Source: Sedimentibacter sp. MB35-C1 (GTDB taxonomy: Bacteria; Bacillota; Clostridia; Tissierellales; Sedimentibacteraceae). From it: 64,000 nucleotides of DNA. The notes under the pieces were generated by a model. It searched no databases. It saw only the letters and a program-made list of their open reading frames with translations, and was not told where the DNA came from. The position numbers and the translations under genes were made by a program. The first letter of the stretch is position 1. Every line of letters begins with the position of its first letter. The stretch is taken from assembly GCF_030913635.1 (NCBI RefSeq), contig NZ_CP133188.1, forward strand, positions 1 to 64,000. Direction: 5' to 3'. Positions 11,479 to 20,823 of the stretch are shown here, piece after piece.

Positions 11479-12412
11479 ATGCTTGATATATTCAAATCTA
11501 TTAACGACACTCTTTTCACACTGGAAGAAATAGAAGACGGAGCATGGATCAATCTGGTTGATCCGACACCCGAAGAACTGGATTTTATTGAAGACGAACT
11601 TTCAGTAGACAGAGATTTTTTAAGAGCAGCACTTGATGAGGAAGAATCTGCACGTTTAGAAACAGAAAATGATCAGGTTTTAATACTTGTGGATACACCT
11701 TATGTGGAAAAAACTGATGATCACATAATATATGAAACGCTGCCTCTTGGAATTATTATAACTGGAAAAAACATTATTACCGTATGCCTGAAAAATTCTA
11801 TTGTCCTTGACCAATTTGAAAAGAACAGCATACGAACATTTTACACTTATAAAAAGTATCGATTCTTGTATCAAATACTTTACAAAAATGCACAGAGATA
11901 TCTTCTCTATCTGAGACAAATCGACAGAATGAGCAATTACGTTGAAAAACAGCTGCATCAGTCGATGAAAAATAAAGAACTTATTCAGCTTTTAGATCTT
12001 GAGAAATCACTTGTTTATATAACCACAGCGCTAAAGGCAAATCAAGTGGTGCTTGAAAAAATTCTTAGAATCAACATAATTAAAAAGTACTCTGAGGATG
12101 AAGATCTTCTTGAAGATGTAATAATCGAGAACAAGCAGGCCATCGAAATGGCTAACATATATAGTGGAATACTTAGCGGAACAATGGATGCATTTGCATC
12201 AATTATTTCAAACAATCTTAACATTGTAATGAAGCTGTTAACATCAATAACAATATTGATGGCTATTCCAACAATGTTCTCAAGTTTTTGGAATGAACGT
12301 TGCAAACATACCATTTGCTACATCTCCTTTCGGCTTTTGGATCGTATTAGGAGTATCAGTAGTTACAGCCGCAATCGTTGGGGTTGTTCTGCTGAAAAAG
12401 AATTTATTTTAA
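11479..12412 (+). CDS. corA: CorA-type Mg2+/Co2+ transporter, C-terminal frameshift
   Basis: A CorA family divalent-cation channel, about 311 aa when repaired. The long N-terminal cytosolic domain is followed by a helix rich in charged residues, then TM1 (ITILMAIPTMFSS), the signature GMN (GMNVANIPF) and TM2 (FWIVLGVSVVTAAIVGVVLLKKNLF, cited by its ends FWIVLG and VVLLKKNLF). The frame breaks near 12287 in AGTTTTTGG: four T (or seven) after AG restores the GMN loop; stop TAA is then at 12410-12412. RBS GAGGTG. This is the last frame break in the window going right. Confidence 0.9.
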
Positions 12413-12415
12413 CAA

Positions 12416-12470
12416 ATGAATAGCACCCGATTTTCTTCAATTACACACTGGAAAATCGGGTGCTATTCAT
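12416..12470. repeat. 20-bp perfect inverted repeat after corA
   Basis: ATGAATAGCACCCGATTTTC at 12416-12435 is exactly repeated inverted at 12451-12470 with a 15-base loop. No clear T run follows on either strand, so it is either a terminator without a classic tail or another RNA structure. Confidence 0.8.
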
Positions 12471-12475
12471 TCTGA

Positions 12476-12894
12476 TTATCTATTTCTGTTTTTGGGGGAA
12501 TCACCTCTTCTGTTAATCTATACATTAACGCCTGTTTTATTTACTACCGTTTAGATTCTGTAGAGAATACATTCAATTCAAACTCAGTCAAAATTTAGTT
12601 TAAAAGTATTAACTCATCTCATTCTTACTTTAAATCTTACATAAACAAATCAGATAATTATCTTTATCATACTTCTCAATACATTTACCAATAAACTAAA
12701 ATCTGTCTTTTAAAGTTTATTTGAAATAATCTAAACGATAAATTTAAATAAAACATTTGCTGTATTTATTATATACCCAATTAAATTTTAATTAATCACA
12801 GTTTTTCAAATAATTAAAAAAATTTTTAAGTTGTTATAATTTGCTGGTTAATATATAATAAACACTAACTTTGTATTCTGATGAGGTTATAGTG
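12476..12894. other. AT-rich intergenic stretch before ispE
   Basis: About 420 bases without a supported gene. A TATAAT at 12835-12840, 55 bases before the ispE start, is the likely -10 box; no convincing -35 is seen. No repeat or RNA structure stands out. Confidence 0.5.
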
Positions 12895-13761
12895 ATGAAA
12901 ATTTATTCTTATGGAAAAATAAATTTATTTTTAGATATAGAGGGAAAGCTACAAAACGGATATCACCTTATAAAAACAATCATGCAGTCCATAGACATGC
13001 ATGATGAAATTCAAATAAGTAATTACGATAAAGATGAAATTATTATACAATGCAGCACTCCGAATATTCCGGTTGATGAAAGGAATACATGCTATAAAGC
13101 TGCAGCTGCTATAAAAGAAATATATCATATAAATTCAGGAATAGTCATACAAATTAATAAGACAATACCTTCCGAAGCCGGGCTGGCAGGCGGAAGCGGC
13201 AATTCAGCAGCTGTCATAAGAGGATTGAATATTTATTGGAATCTGAATATGTCTGAACTTGAAATGCAGGCAGTAGCTCTCAAAGTAGGATCTGATGTTC
13301 CATTCTGCCTAACGGGAGGAACTTATAAGGCTGAAGGTACAGGCGAAAAGCTTGCTAAGTTAAATGATTTTACTTGGGATAATATTTTAGTAGTAAAGCC
13401 GGATTTCTCAATGTCGACGAAGTTTGTATACAGCAATACTGAACCACGCCATTACAACTTGCATAAAAACAGTAAAATATTAGATTATATTAATTCAAAC
13501 AACTTCTGTAGCACTGCCCAATCTGCATGCAATTCTCTTGAGAAGGTTGTTGAAATATTTCATCCTGAAATAAATAAAATAAAAAAAATGATGATACAAA
13601 AAGGAGCAATAAATTCACTTATGACAGGAAGCGGATCAGCAGTGTACGGGTTGTTTGCTGACAAATTGAGCCTTGAAGAGGCATATAAAAACATTTCAAG
13701 CATATATCCTCAAACATTTATAACTAAAACAATTAATAAAGGTTATCAAATAATTGTTTAG
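12895..13761 (+). CDS. ispE: 4-diphosphocytidyl-2-C-methyl-D-erythritol kinase
   Basis: It phosphorylates CDP-ME in the non-mevalonate (MEP) isoprenoid pathway. GHMP-kinase features are in place: YGKINLFLDI with the N-terminal lysine, the ATP loop PSEAGLAGGSGNSAAV, GSDVPFCLTGG with the catalytic Asp, and the C-terminal MTGSGSAVYGLF. Length 288 aa is normal. I start at ATG 12895, where homologues begin (MKIYSYGKINL); GAGG lies ten bases upstream, while the longer TTG reading from 12871 lacks support. It is 52 bases ahead of the TlpA-like lipoprotein gene. Confidence 0.93.
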   Translation: MKIYSYGKINLFLDIEGKLQNGYHLIKTIMQSIDMHDEIQISNYDKDEIIIQCSTPNIPVDERNTCYKAAAAIKEIYHINSGIVIQINKTIPSEAGLAGGSGNSAAVIRGLNIYWNLNMSELEMQAVALKVGSDVPFCLTGGTYKAEGTGEKLAKLNDFTWDNILVVKPDFSMSTKFVYSNTEPRHYNLHKNSKILDYINSNNFCSTAQSACNSLEKVVEIFHPEINKIKKMMIQKGAINSLMTGSGSAVYGLFADKLSLEEAYKNISSIYPQTFITKTINKGYQIIV

Positions 13762-13813
13762 AGCAATTTATATGAGGGTATCAGCATAATAAATAAAAAG
13801 ACTGAGGTAAATT

Positions 13814-14353
13814 ATGAAAAAATTGCTGCTAATTATTGGACTGATTGCTTTGCTGGCAACGGGCTGCACCAAACAAATTGAAGAAATCCCCAATGAAGAA
13901 GAAATAGGCGGACAAGAAACCGAATCTGAACAAGAAAAAAGTGCTGCACTAATCGCCCCTGATTTCGAACTTAAATCGCTGGATGGCACTACCGTTAAAT
14001 TAAGTGAATTGAGAGATAAAAATGTAATACTGAACTTCTGGGCAACATGGTGCGATTTTTGCGTTATTGAAATGCCAGATTTGCAAAAATTGCAGGAAGC
14101 ACATAAGGACGACCTTTTGGTACTGACTGTCAACGTTGGAGAATCAAAAGAGGTTGTGCAAGGCTTTCTTGAAGAAAATGGACTTGACATTAATGTAGTT
14201 CTGGATGAAGATATGAGTGTTGCAGGCACATACGGCGTACGCTCCTTCCCTACAACAATATCCATAAATAAAAAAGGCGAAGCCGTACAAGGATATGTAG
14301 GAATGCTTTCATACGAGCAAATGGAACAGCTTTATGGCTTTTTTGAGGAATAA
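13814..14353 (+). CDS. TlpA/ResA-like thioredoxin-fold lipoprotein
   Basis: A membrane-anchored extracytoplasmic thiol-disulfide protein. It has a lipoprotein signal (LLLIIGLIALLATGC), an acidic linker rich in Glu, and a TlpA-like thioredoxin fold with active site FWATWCDFC and the cis-proline loop SFPTT. The CDFC dipeptide differs from the CEPC/CPPC of ResA and CcdA-linked relatives. No CcdA or cytochrome c gene is adjacent, so its reductant and substrate are unknown. RBS GACTGAGGTAA; complete at 179 aa. Confidence 0.88.
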   Translation: MKKLLLIIGLIALLATGCTKQIEEIPNEEEIGGQETESEQEKSAALIAPDFELKSLDGTTVKLSELRDKNVILNFWATWCDFCVIEMPDLQKLQEAHKDDLLVLTVNVGESKEVVQGFLEENGLDINVVLDEDMSVAGTYGVRSFPTTISINKKGEAVQGYVGMLSYEQMEQLYGFFEE

Positions 14354-14395
14354 TATAAATTATTCAAAATTATGTAATATCCATAATACACTTTT

Positions 14396-14430
14396 AAATG
14401 CGGCTGCGAATTTATCGCAGCCGCATTTTT
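14396..14430. terminator. bidirectional terminator
   Basis: A 14-bp perfect stem (AAATGCGGCTGCGA) with a five-base loop and T5 separates the convergent TlpA-like and etfA genes. Confidence 0.9.
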
Positions 14431-14445
14431 GCCTGTTCGCAAAAT

Positions 14446-15630
14446 TTATTTCGTTTCCTTTATTTTTTCTGTAAGTATGGGAAGAATTTCTTTGATATCA
14501 CCTACTATTTTGTAATTTGCGACTTTAAATATTGGTGCATCAGGGTCATTGTTTATTGCCACAATAGTTTCTATATCTGCAAGACCTGCAAGGTGCTGTA
14601 TAGCACCGGATATACCGCAGGCTATATATATTTTGGGAGCAACTGTCTTGCCCGTCTGTCCTACTTGCTGGCTGTAAGGCATCCACCCTGAATCAACAAC
14701 CGGTCTGGAAGATCCCAGCGCACCTCCCAGAGCATCTGCCAGTTCCTGAGCCATATGAATGTTTTTCTGGCTTCCTATTCCTCTTCCTACGCTTACGATT
14801 ATATCTGCATCTGAAAGATTTAACCCCTCGTCATTGTCAATATCTCTTATTTTTTTAACAAAACTTTCTACGGGAGACGGGACATCCAAAAATGTTATTC
14901 TGCCTTTTCTTTCATAGTCAGGTTCCTTTTGTTTAAAAACCTTGGGGCGAACGGTGGCCATCTGAGGTCGGTTATTGGGGCACACTATAGTCGCCATCAA
15001 ATTTCCACCAAAAGCCGGTCTCGTCTGGAGAAGCAGCCTTTCTTCTTTATCTATTTCTAATAATGTACAGTCGGCAGTAAGTCCTGTACGAAGCGCCGAC
15101 GAAATATGAGGAGCAAGAGACCTTCCGTTTGATGTCGCTCCTATGAGCACTATTTCAGGCTTGTATTTCTTTACTAGATCAAGCATTACCTCGCCGTAAA
15201 TGTGGTCATTGAAATCTTTAAGCCATGGAGCATCCATTATCATAACTTCATCAGCTCCATATGCAATGAGCTCTCCCGGAAGGCTTCCTATGTCTGAACC
15301 CAGTATTACAGCTGTAACATGAGTATTTAATTCCGCTGCCAATTCCTCGGCCTTTCCCAGAAGCTCCAGTGCAACTGGTTTTAGTTTGCCGTATCTCTGC
15401 TCAGCAAAAACCCATATACCCTCGTATGCACTTAAATCCTTTTTTGTACTTTCATCTCTTATAAATTCAATTGCTCCAAATTTGCAGCTTTCCACACAGG
15501 AACCACAGAGGGTGCACTTAGACCCTATAACAGCTTTTTTATCCTTTAATTCTATAGCTCCGAAGGGACATGTTCCTATACATCTTTTGCAGCCAACACA
15601 CTTTTCCTTTATGATGCTTATACTTGCCAT
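14446..15630 (-). CDS. etfA: electron transfer flavoprotein alpha subunit with N-terminal 2[4Fe-4S] ferredoxin domain
   Basis: Residues 1-65 form a ferredoxin domain with two cluster motifs ([12 protein letters not shown] and [11 protein letters not shown]). The rest is an EtfA with the C-terminal FAD domain ([52 protein letters not shown]). The same fusion occurs in LctC of Acetobacterium woodii, where the complex couples lactate oxidation by NAD+ to ferredoxin oxidation (electron confurcation). I start at ATG 15630, behind GGTGA at five bases; GTG 15639 is possible. It follows etfB by 14 bases and is the last gene of a three-gene operon. Confidence 0.9.
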   Translation of the reverse strand: MASISIIKEKCVGCKRCIGTCPFGAIELKDKKAVIGSKCTLCGSCVESCKFGAIEFIRDESTKKDLSAYEGIWVFAEQRYGKLKPVALELLGKAEELAAELNTHVTAVILGSDIGSLPGELIAYGADEVMIMDAPWLKDFNDHIYGEVMLDLVKKYKPEIVLIGATSNGRSLAPHISSALRTGLTADCTLLEIDKEERLLLQTRPAFGGNLMATIVCPNNRPQMATVRPKVFKQKEPDYERKGRITFLDVPSPVESFVKKIRDIDNDEGLNLSDADIIVSVGRGIGSQKNIHMAQELADALGGALGSSRPVVDSGWMPYSQQVGQTGKTVAPKIYIACGISGAIQHLAGLADIETIVAINNDPDAPIFKVANYKIVGDIKEILPILTEKIKETK

Positions 15631-15644
15631 TATCTTCACCGTCC

Positions 15645-16427
15645 TTAAACTTCTATGGAAAGCAGTATCTCGGCCAGTTTTTCTGCCTTCTCCCCGGGAC
15701 TGCCATTTATTTCGACGCTGTTCACTTCATGAACAGGCACAAATGTCTTTCTTACCTGTGTCGGAGAGCCTTTCAATCCTGCTCTCTCTTCATCAGCGTC
15801 GATGTCGCCAAAAGTAACAATTTCTATCTCCGCCTTCTTAGACTTCTTGATGCTTTTTATGGAAGGAAGTCTCGGCATGTTTATCTCTTTGACAACTGTA
15901 ATAAGCGCCGGTAATTTAATTTCAATTTCTTCATATCCATCATCTGTTATTTTCATGCAGCACATGGTATCTTTTTTTATTTCAATTATTTTGCTGATAT
16001 TTGTTGCATATGCGATTCCTAGAGTTTTTGCAAGGCTTGGCCCTACCTGCGCCGTATCTCCGTCTGTTGCCTGCTTTCCGCAGATTATCAAATCATAGTC
16101 ACCGATTTTTTCCACACCTTTGCTGAGAGCATAAGACGTTGCCAGAGTATCAGAGCCTGCAAATTTTCTGTCCGTAAGAAGCATAGCCTTATCGATTTTT
16201 AATGATACTGCTTCTCTCATCATTTCAGCCGCAGCGGGAATTCCCATGCTTATTCCGAAAACTTCCGCTCCGTATTTCTCTTTTATTCTCACAGCTTCTT
16301 CTATGGCATATGTGTCAAAAGGATTAATTATTGCCGGTACGTTCTCTCTTATGATTGTATTTGTTTCAGGGTCCATTTTTACTTCGTTTGTTCCGGGGAC
16401 CTGTTTAATGCATACGATAATTTTCAT
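15645..16427 (-). CDS. etfB: electron transfer flavoprotein beta subunit
   Basis: A 260-aa EtfB. The N-terminus MKIIVCIKQVPGTNEVKMD and the nucleotide-binding ICGKQATDGDTAQVGPSLA are typical, followed by LPALITVVKEINMPRLPSI. In confurcating/bifurcating Etf proteins this subunit binds the second FAD. Its ATG overlaps the stop of the upstream FAD dehydrogenase by four bases (ATGA), so the two are translationally coupled. Function as part of a lactate dehydrogenase-type complex is inferred from the order FAD subunit - etfB - ferredoxin-etfA. Confidence 0.92.
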   Translation of the reverse strand: MKIIVCIKQVPGTNEVKMDPETNTIIRENVPAIINPFDTYAIEEAVRIKEKYGAEVFGISMGIPAAAEMMREAVSLKIDKAMLLTDRKFAGSDTLATSYALSKGVEKIGDYDLIICGKQATDGDTAQVGPSLAKTLGIAYATNISKIIEIKKDTMCCMKITDDGYEEIEIKLPALITVVKEINMPRLPSIKSIKKSKKAEIEIVTFGDIDADEERAGLKGSPTQVRKTFVPVHEVNSVEINGSPGEKAEKLAEILLSIEV

Positions 16428-18031
16428 ATGTTTCCCTCCTCTTTCTCATAGGGAAATATTGTTCCTCTATTAAACAGCTGCTTCGGATCAAATATTTTCT
16501 TTATGTTTCTCATTTCATTCAATTCACTGTGGCTGTACATTTTTTGAAGAAAAGGAACCTTTAACTTCCCGACTCCATGTTCGGCCGACACAGCGCCGCC
16601 CATTGCGGAAATTTTTTCAGCCCACAACAGGAATAGATCCTTTCCCTTTTTATACTCGTCCATATTTCTCGGAATTAAGTTTACATGAAGATGATTATTC
16701 CCTATATGACCAAATATAACAGCATGAAGTTTATTCTTTTCTATATCTTCGTTGTACATTTCCATAACTTCCTTAAGTTTATCATCCGGAACCGACATAT
16801 CTGTTCCCAGCTTTGTTATATTTGGATCTATCTTTTTCACTTCATCTATCTGCATATTTACGCACTCGGGACATGCATGCCTGAAAGCGTGCAGCTTCTC
16901 AAGACTGACAGGATTATTTGCAACCCACGTTGCATCCTCATCGCCGCCCAGCTTTGCAATAACATCTCCCAGCTTTTCAATTCCAGCCCAGATTTCTGTG
17001 TCTGAATCTCCTTCAATTTCTGTGTACACTGCCGTATGGTAGCCTTCCTTTATCTCTTGCACAGAGGAAAAAGCCGGGTTTGTCTTCTGCTGCACTTTAA
17101 GCATTTCCAATGCCTTATGGCTGAAAAATTCGATGGCCGAAGGTTTGATGTTAAGCGGCTCCATATTGTCGAACAGTTTTTCCCCTCTCAATGCCCTCAC
17201 CAGATCCAAAGCCTTGTCCTCATCCGGCATAAAAATAGTAACGCCCCAGTTTGATTTATGTGTTCTGTTTAGCTCAATTTCAATCTCCGTTATTACTCCC
17301 AGAGTTCCGTCAGAGCCTATAAATAAATCTATCATATCCATGGCAGGCTTGTTGTAGTATCCTGAAGTATTCTTCTTCACATCAGGCATTTTATATTTCG
17401 GAAGTTCACCCGAAATTTTCCTTCCGCTCTCGGTTACAAGGGTAAACCCTCCTTCAGAGACAATATTTCTCCCTCTTGCCATGCTTAAAACATCTCCATT
17501 CGCAAGAACCACTCTTATGGCTGTCACATGATCTCTTGAGGAACCGTATCTGAAACTTTTTGCACCTGAAGCATTGCATGATACCATACCGCCTATGGAT
17601 GCAGACGCCTCGGTAGGGTCAGTTGAATAAAACCATTCATTTTTCGCCATATGTTCCAAGGCATCTTTTGATTCCTTGCCCCAATCCGTCGTTATAAATG
17701 ACTTGTTAAGCAGGTATTTTCTGATTTCGGCAAGAAGAACACCTGGCTGTACACTTAAAAAGAACCTGTCCTGCTTTTTATCGTACCTTGCTCCAATTAC
17801 ACTGTTCATCCTGCTCAGATTTATAACATGTCCTCCCATGGGAACCGCAGAAGCGGCAAGCCCGGTGCGCGCTCCTTGTATAGTTATAGGCACACATTTA
17901 GAAGCACATTCTTTAACCGATGCCATAATTTCTTCTTCTGTTTTTGGGAATATTATACTTTCGGCAGCACCTGTCTGACGGGATTCGTCTCGTAAATATT
18001 CTCCGTAAGTTTCTATAAAGTCACAATTCAT
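16424..18031 (-). CDS. FAD-linked 2-hydroxyacid (lactate-type) dehydrogenase, Etf partner
   Basis: A GlcD/Dld-type flavoenzyme of the VAO/PCMH fold, 535 aa. The FAD-binding part contains PITIQGARTGLAASAVPMGG and ASASIGGMVSCNASGAKS; the C-terminal substrate domain has FGHIGNNHLHVN and AVSAEHGVGKLKVPF. Relatives with etfB and ferredoxin-etfA downstream are the LctD lactate dehydrogenases of acetogens; this protein is longer than those, so D-lactate, 2-hydroxyglutarate or another 2-hydroxyacid are all possible. RBS AGGAGG. No lactate permease is adjacent. It starts a three-gene operon. Confidence 0.87.
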   Translation of the reverse strand: MNCDFIETYGEYLRDESRQTGAAESIIFPKTEEEIMASVKECASKCVPITIQGARTGLAASAVPMGGHVINLSRMNSVIGARYDKKQDRFFLSVQPGVLLAEIRKYLLNKSFITTDWGKESKDALEHMAKNEWFYSTDPTEASASIGGMVSCNASGAKSFRYGSSRDHVTAIRVVLANGDVLSMARGRNIVSEGGFTLVTESGRKISGELPKYKMPDVKKNTSGYYNKPAMDMIDLFIGSDGTLGVITEIEIELNRTHKSNWGVTIFMPDEDKALDLVRALRGEKLFDNMEPLNIKPSAIEFFSHKALEMLKVQQKTNPAFSSVQEIKEGYHTAVYTEIEGDSDTEIWAGIEKLGDVIAKLGGDEDATWVANNPVSLEKLHAFRHACPECVNMQIDEVKKIDPNITKLGTDMSVPDDKLKEVMEMYNEDIEKNKLHAVIFGHIGNNHLHVNLIPRNMDEYKKGKDLFLLWAEKISAMGGAVSAEHGVGKLKVPFLQKMYSHSELNEMRNIKKIFDPKQLFNRGTIFPYEKEEGNI

Positions 18032-18096
18032 TTTATCCTCCTATGAAAAATCATAGTTATAAGCAACAAGTAATAATTATAATAGGAATAATAACA

Positions 18097-18149
18097 CAAA
18101 AAACAGGAGGATACAAGTATTCCTTTAATCAGGAAATTATATCCACCTG
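18097..18149 (-). terminator. terminator after ltaE
   Basis: On the minus strand CAGG-GGATA-TTCCT pairs with AGGAA-TATCC-CCTG, followed by TTTTTT. It separates the fchA-folD-ltaE unit from the dehydrogenase-Etf operon. Confidence 0.7.
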
Positions 18150-18171
18150 CGCATTATTCTAAATTAAAAAA

Positions 18172-19203
18172 TTATTTATCTTTCACAAGACCCTTCATAG
18201 TACCGACTACATAGTCGATATCTTCTCTTGTCACGCCTATATGCGCTACGAACCGGTATTCTCCGTCCTCAATTCCATTAATTTTTATGTTATTTTCATA
18301 AAGTTTTTCCACAAGAGTTTTCTCCGGAATTATGTCCTCTCCCATTTTAAAGAACACCATATTTATGTCAAGTCTGCTCTTTATTACTTCTACGCCTGGT
18401 ATTTCTTCAAGCCTCTCAGCCATGTATTTTGCATTATCATGGTCTTCCTGAAGTCTCATGGTCATTTTTTCGAGAGCTATTATACCTGCTGCTGCCAGTA
18501 TTCCTACCTGTCTCATACCGCCGCCCATGAGCTTTCTTTTTTTTCTGGCTCTGTCAATAAATTCTCTGCTTCCGGCAACCATGGAACCTGCCGGAGCTGA
18601 TAATCCCTTTGAAAGGCAGAACATAACAGAATCACAACATGATGCTATTTCCTTAGCATCTACTCCCAGAGAAGCCGCTGCATTGAAAATTCTTGCTCCG
18701 TCCATGTGAACAGGAATCGAATTTTTTTCTGCTATCTGCTTTATTTCTTTTAATGTATCCATAGGAATAACAGCACCGCATCCATGAGCTTGCTCCACAC
18801 AAATAAGCCCTGTTTCAGGCTCGTGAATATCATCTTGGCGAATTGCTTTTTCAACGTCCTTCGGGCTCACTGCTCCATTGGATGTCTCAAGCGTTCTCAG
18901 CTGTACACCGGCGATTACTGCAGATGCGCCTACTTCATGGACCACTATGTGATTATTCTTTCCTAGAATAACCTCCTGGCCTCTTCTTGCATGGGTAAAC
19001 AAAGCCAGCTGGTTTCCGAACGTACCGCTGGGAACAAATAACGCTGCCTCCTTGCCTACCTTTTCTGCAGCTATCTTTTCCAGCATGTTTATAGTTGGAT
19101 CATCTCCGTAAACATCATCACCAACTTCAGCAGACATCATTGCCTTTCTCATTTCCTCAGTTGGCATAGTAACCGTATCACTTCTTAAATCAATGTATTT
19201 CAT
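18172..19203 (-). CDS. ltaE: low-specificity L-threonine aldolase
   Basis: A PLP enzyme cleaving L-threonine or allo-threonine to glycine and acetaldehyde. It starts YIDLRSDTVTMPTEEMRKAM, typical of the family, with the PLP lysine in FCLSKGLSAPAGS and conserved MDGARIFNAA and GGGMRQVG. 343 aa, complete. Its start overlaps the folD stop by four bases, so it is coupled to one-carbon enzymes: glycine from threonine could feed glycine cleavage or reduction, and the C1 unit would enter the folate pool. That link is inference. Confidence 0.92.
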   Translation of the reverse strand: MKYIDLRSDTVTMPTEEMRKAMMSAEVGDDVYGDDPTINMLEKIAAEKVGKEAALFVPSGTFGNQLALFTHARRGQEVILGKNNHIVVHEVGASAVIAGVQLRTLETSNGAVSPKDVEKAIRQDDIHEPETGLICVEQAHGCGAVIPMDTLKEIKQIAEKNSIPVHMDGARIFNAAASLGVDAKEIASCCDSVMFCLSKGLSAPAGSMVAGSREFIDRARKKRKLMGGGMRQVGILAAAGIIALEKMTMRLQEDHDNAKYMAERLEEIPGVEVIKSRLDINMVFFKMGEDIIPEKTLVEKLYENNIKINGIEDGEYRFVAHIGVTREDIDYVVGTMKGLVKDK

Positions 19204-20060
19204 ATGTTACCCCCAATGTTTAATTTGCACGCTTTCACAACATTTTTTGCCAACACGGCTGTTGTTACCGAACCTACTCCTGCAGGTACAGGAGTAATGA
19301 GCCCGGCTTTTTCGATGCAGTCGGATGTATTTACATCACCTGTAATTTTTCCTTCGCCATCTACATTTATACCCACATCTATAACAGTTGCACCTTCTTT
19401 AATATAATCCGGCGTAACCATTTTTGATTTTCCGATTGCAGCTACAAGTATATCTGCCCTTGATGACATTTCACTGAGACTTGCAGTTTTTGAATGGCAT
19501 ATGGTAACTGTAGCATTTTCTTTTAACAGAAGCATAGACAAAGGTTTACCTACAACCATTGACCTTCCCAAAACCACAGCTTCTTTTCCCTTTAATTCCA
19601 CTTTGTAGTATTTCAAAATTTCTATGGCCGCAGAAGGAGTACAAGGAGCAAAGCCTGATTCATCACCTTCGGTTACCTTGGCAACATTGATCGGATTCAT
19701 ACAATCAATATCCTTTTCAGCACTTATAATATATTTAATTTCATTTTCATTTAATTGCTTAGGAAGCGGTCTAAAAAGCAGTATGCCATGTACCGATTCA
19801 TCGTTATTTACCTTTTCTAACTCCTCTGAAAAATCCGCCTGACTTATGTCAGCAGGCAAGCTAAGAACATCACATTCTATACTGCATGCATTCATTCTTT
19901 TTACTGCAGCCCTCTCATAGGCAAGATCATCTTCGCGCTCTCCCACTCTAACAATTTTAAGTTTTGGCATGATTCCTTTTTCTCTTAAAGCTTCGGCCTC
20001 TTTCTTAACCTCAGTTGTTATTGCATCCGCAACCGGCTTTCCCTTTATTAAGTCACCCAT
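19200..20060 (-). CDS. folD: methylenetetrahydrofolate dehydrogenase/cyclohydrolase
   Basis: It interconverts methylene-, methenyl- and formyl-THF. The family signatures are clear: GILLFRPLPKQLNE, DIDCMNPIN, VVLGRSMVVGKPLSMLL, VIDVGINVD and ITPVPAGVGSVTTAVL. The catalytic helix reads AYERAAVKRMNAC, where the lysine is six residues after the tyrosine rather than four as in the human enzyme (YxxxK). With a cyclodeaminase-family gene directly upstream, this copy may act mainly as a dehydrogenase. 286 aa, 12 bases after fchA. Confidence 0.93.
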   Translation of the reverse strand: MGDLIKGKPVADAITTEVKKEAEALREKGIMPKLKIVRVGEREDDLAYERAAVKRMNACSIECDVLSLPADISQADFSEELEKVNNDESVHGILLFRPLPKQLNENEIKYIISAEKDIDCMNPINVAKVTEGDESGFAPCTPSAAIEILKYYKVELKGKEAVVLGRSMVVGKPLSMLLLKENATVTICHSKTASLSEMSSRADILVAAIGKSKMVTPDYIKEGATVIDVGINVDGEGKITGDVNTSDCIEKAGLITPVPAGVGSVTTAVLAKNVVKACKLNIGGNI

Positions 20061-20072
20061 CTCTCTCTCCTG

Positions 20073-20702
20073 TTAGCTTAATATTTTTAATACCTTTTCA
20101 TATATTTTGTCAGCTTTTACATTTCCGTCTTTCAACAGTCCTTTGACCATTTCTTTGTTTTTATTAACGTATTCCTGATCCGATATAGAATTAATGTTTA
20201 TCAAAACATTTAAATAAGCGCTGTTCAAAGCAGCTTTAAGCAGCTGAACACCGACTCCTATATCGCTTATTATAGTTTTGGAGCTTATGTCCACAAGCTC
20301 GTCATGAAGAAGTATTCCCTCATACACAAGGCGGAGTGTTTCCAGCGGCGCTTCATTTGCATCCTTGAGACATTTCTGCATAACCTCATTTTTAATTCTT
20401 TTCTCCTCTTCGGTACCTGACGGCATAACGTATGCCTTTGATAATGGTTCGAAGTTCTCTGCATCTTTTTCAATTGCAGTCAACAACTTTTGAGCTAATT
20501 TTTCTCCCTTTTCCAATATTTCCTCGTGTTGCTTTTCAAAACCAATAAATTTTTTCTTTCCTTTGGAGAAGTTTGCCACCATTGAATTTAAGGCCACACC
20601 TAGTGCACCTGCCAATGCAGCAGCTCCACCTCCGCCCGGAACGGGTTTTTTTGACGCAAGTTCACTTGCGAATTCCTCACATGATAATTTTGTTAAATTC
20701 AT
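20073..20702 (-). CDS. fchA: formiminotetrahydrofolate cyclodeaminase family / methenyl-THF cyclohydrolase
   Basis: A 209-aa all-helical protein with the family N-terminus FASELASKKPVPGGGGAAALAGALG (cited by its parts KKPVPGGGG and AAALAGALG) and the later NEAPLETLR. Family members act on formimino-THF in histidine breakdown, or as methenyl-THF cyclohydrolase next to FolD in acetogens and purinolytic clostridia. No hut genes are present, and folD follows by 12 bases, so I favour the cyclohydrolase role. First gene of fchA-folD-ltaE. Confidence 0.88.
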   Translation of the reverse strand: MNLTKLSCEEFASELASKKPVPGGGGAAALAGALGVALNSMVANFSKGKKKFIGFEKQHEEILEKGEKLAQKLLTAIEKDAENFEPLSKAYVMPSGTEEEKRIKNEVMQKCLKDANEAPLETLRLVYEGILLHDELVDISSKTIISDIGVGVQLLKAALNSAYLNVLININSISDQEYVNKNKEMVKGLLKDGNVKADKIYEKVLKILS

Positions 20703-20823
20703 AATTTATCCCTCACTTTACAATAGTATATATCAAGTAGCCTAGCGATTACAATATTATTATTTGACATTTTTATTATCATTGTTTACCATATTAATAA
20801 CTATAAGATTAAGGGAGCATAAT

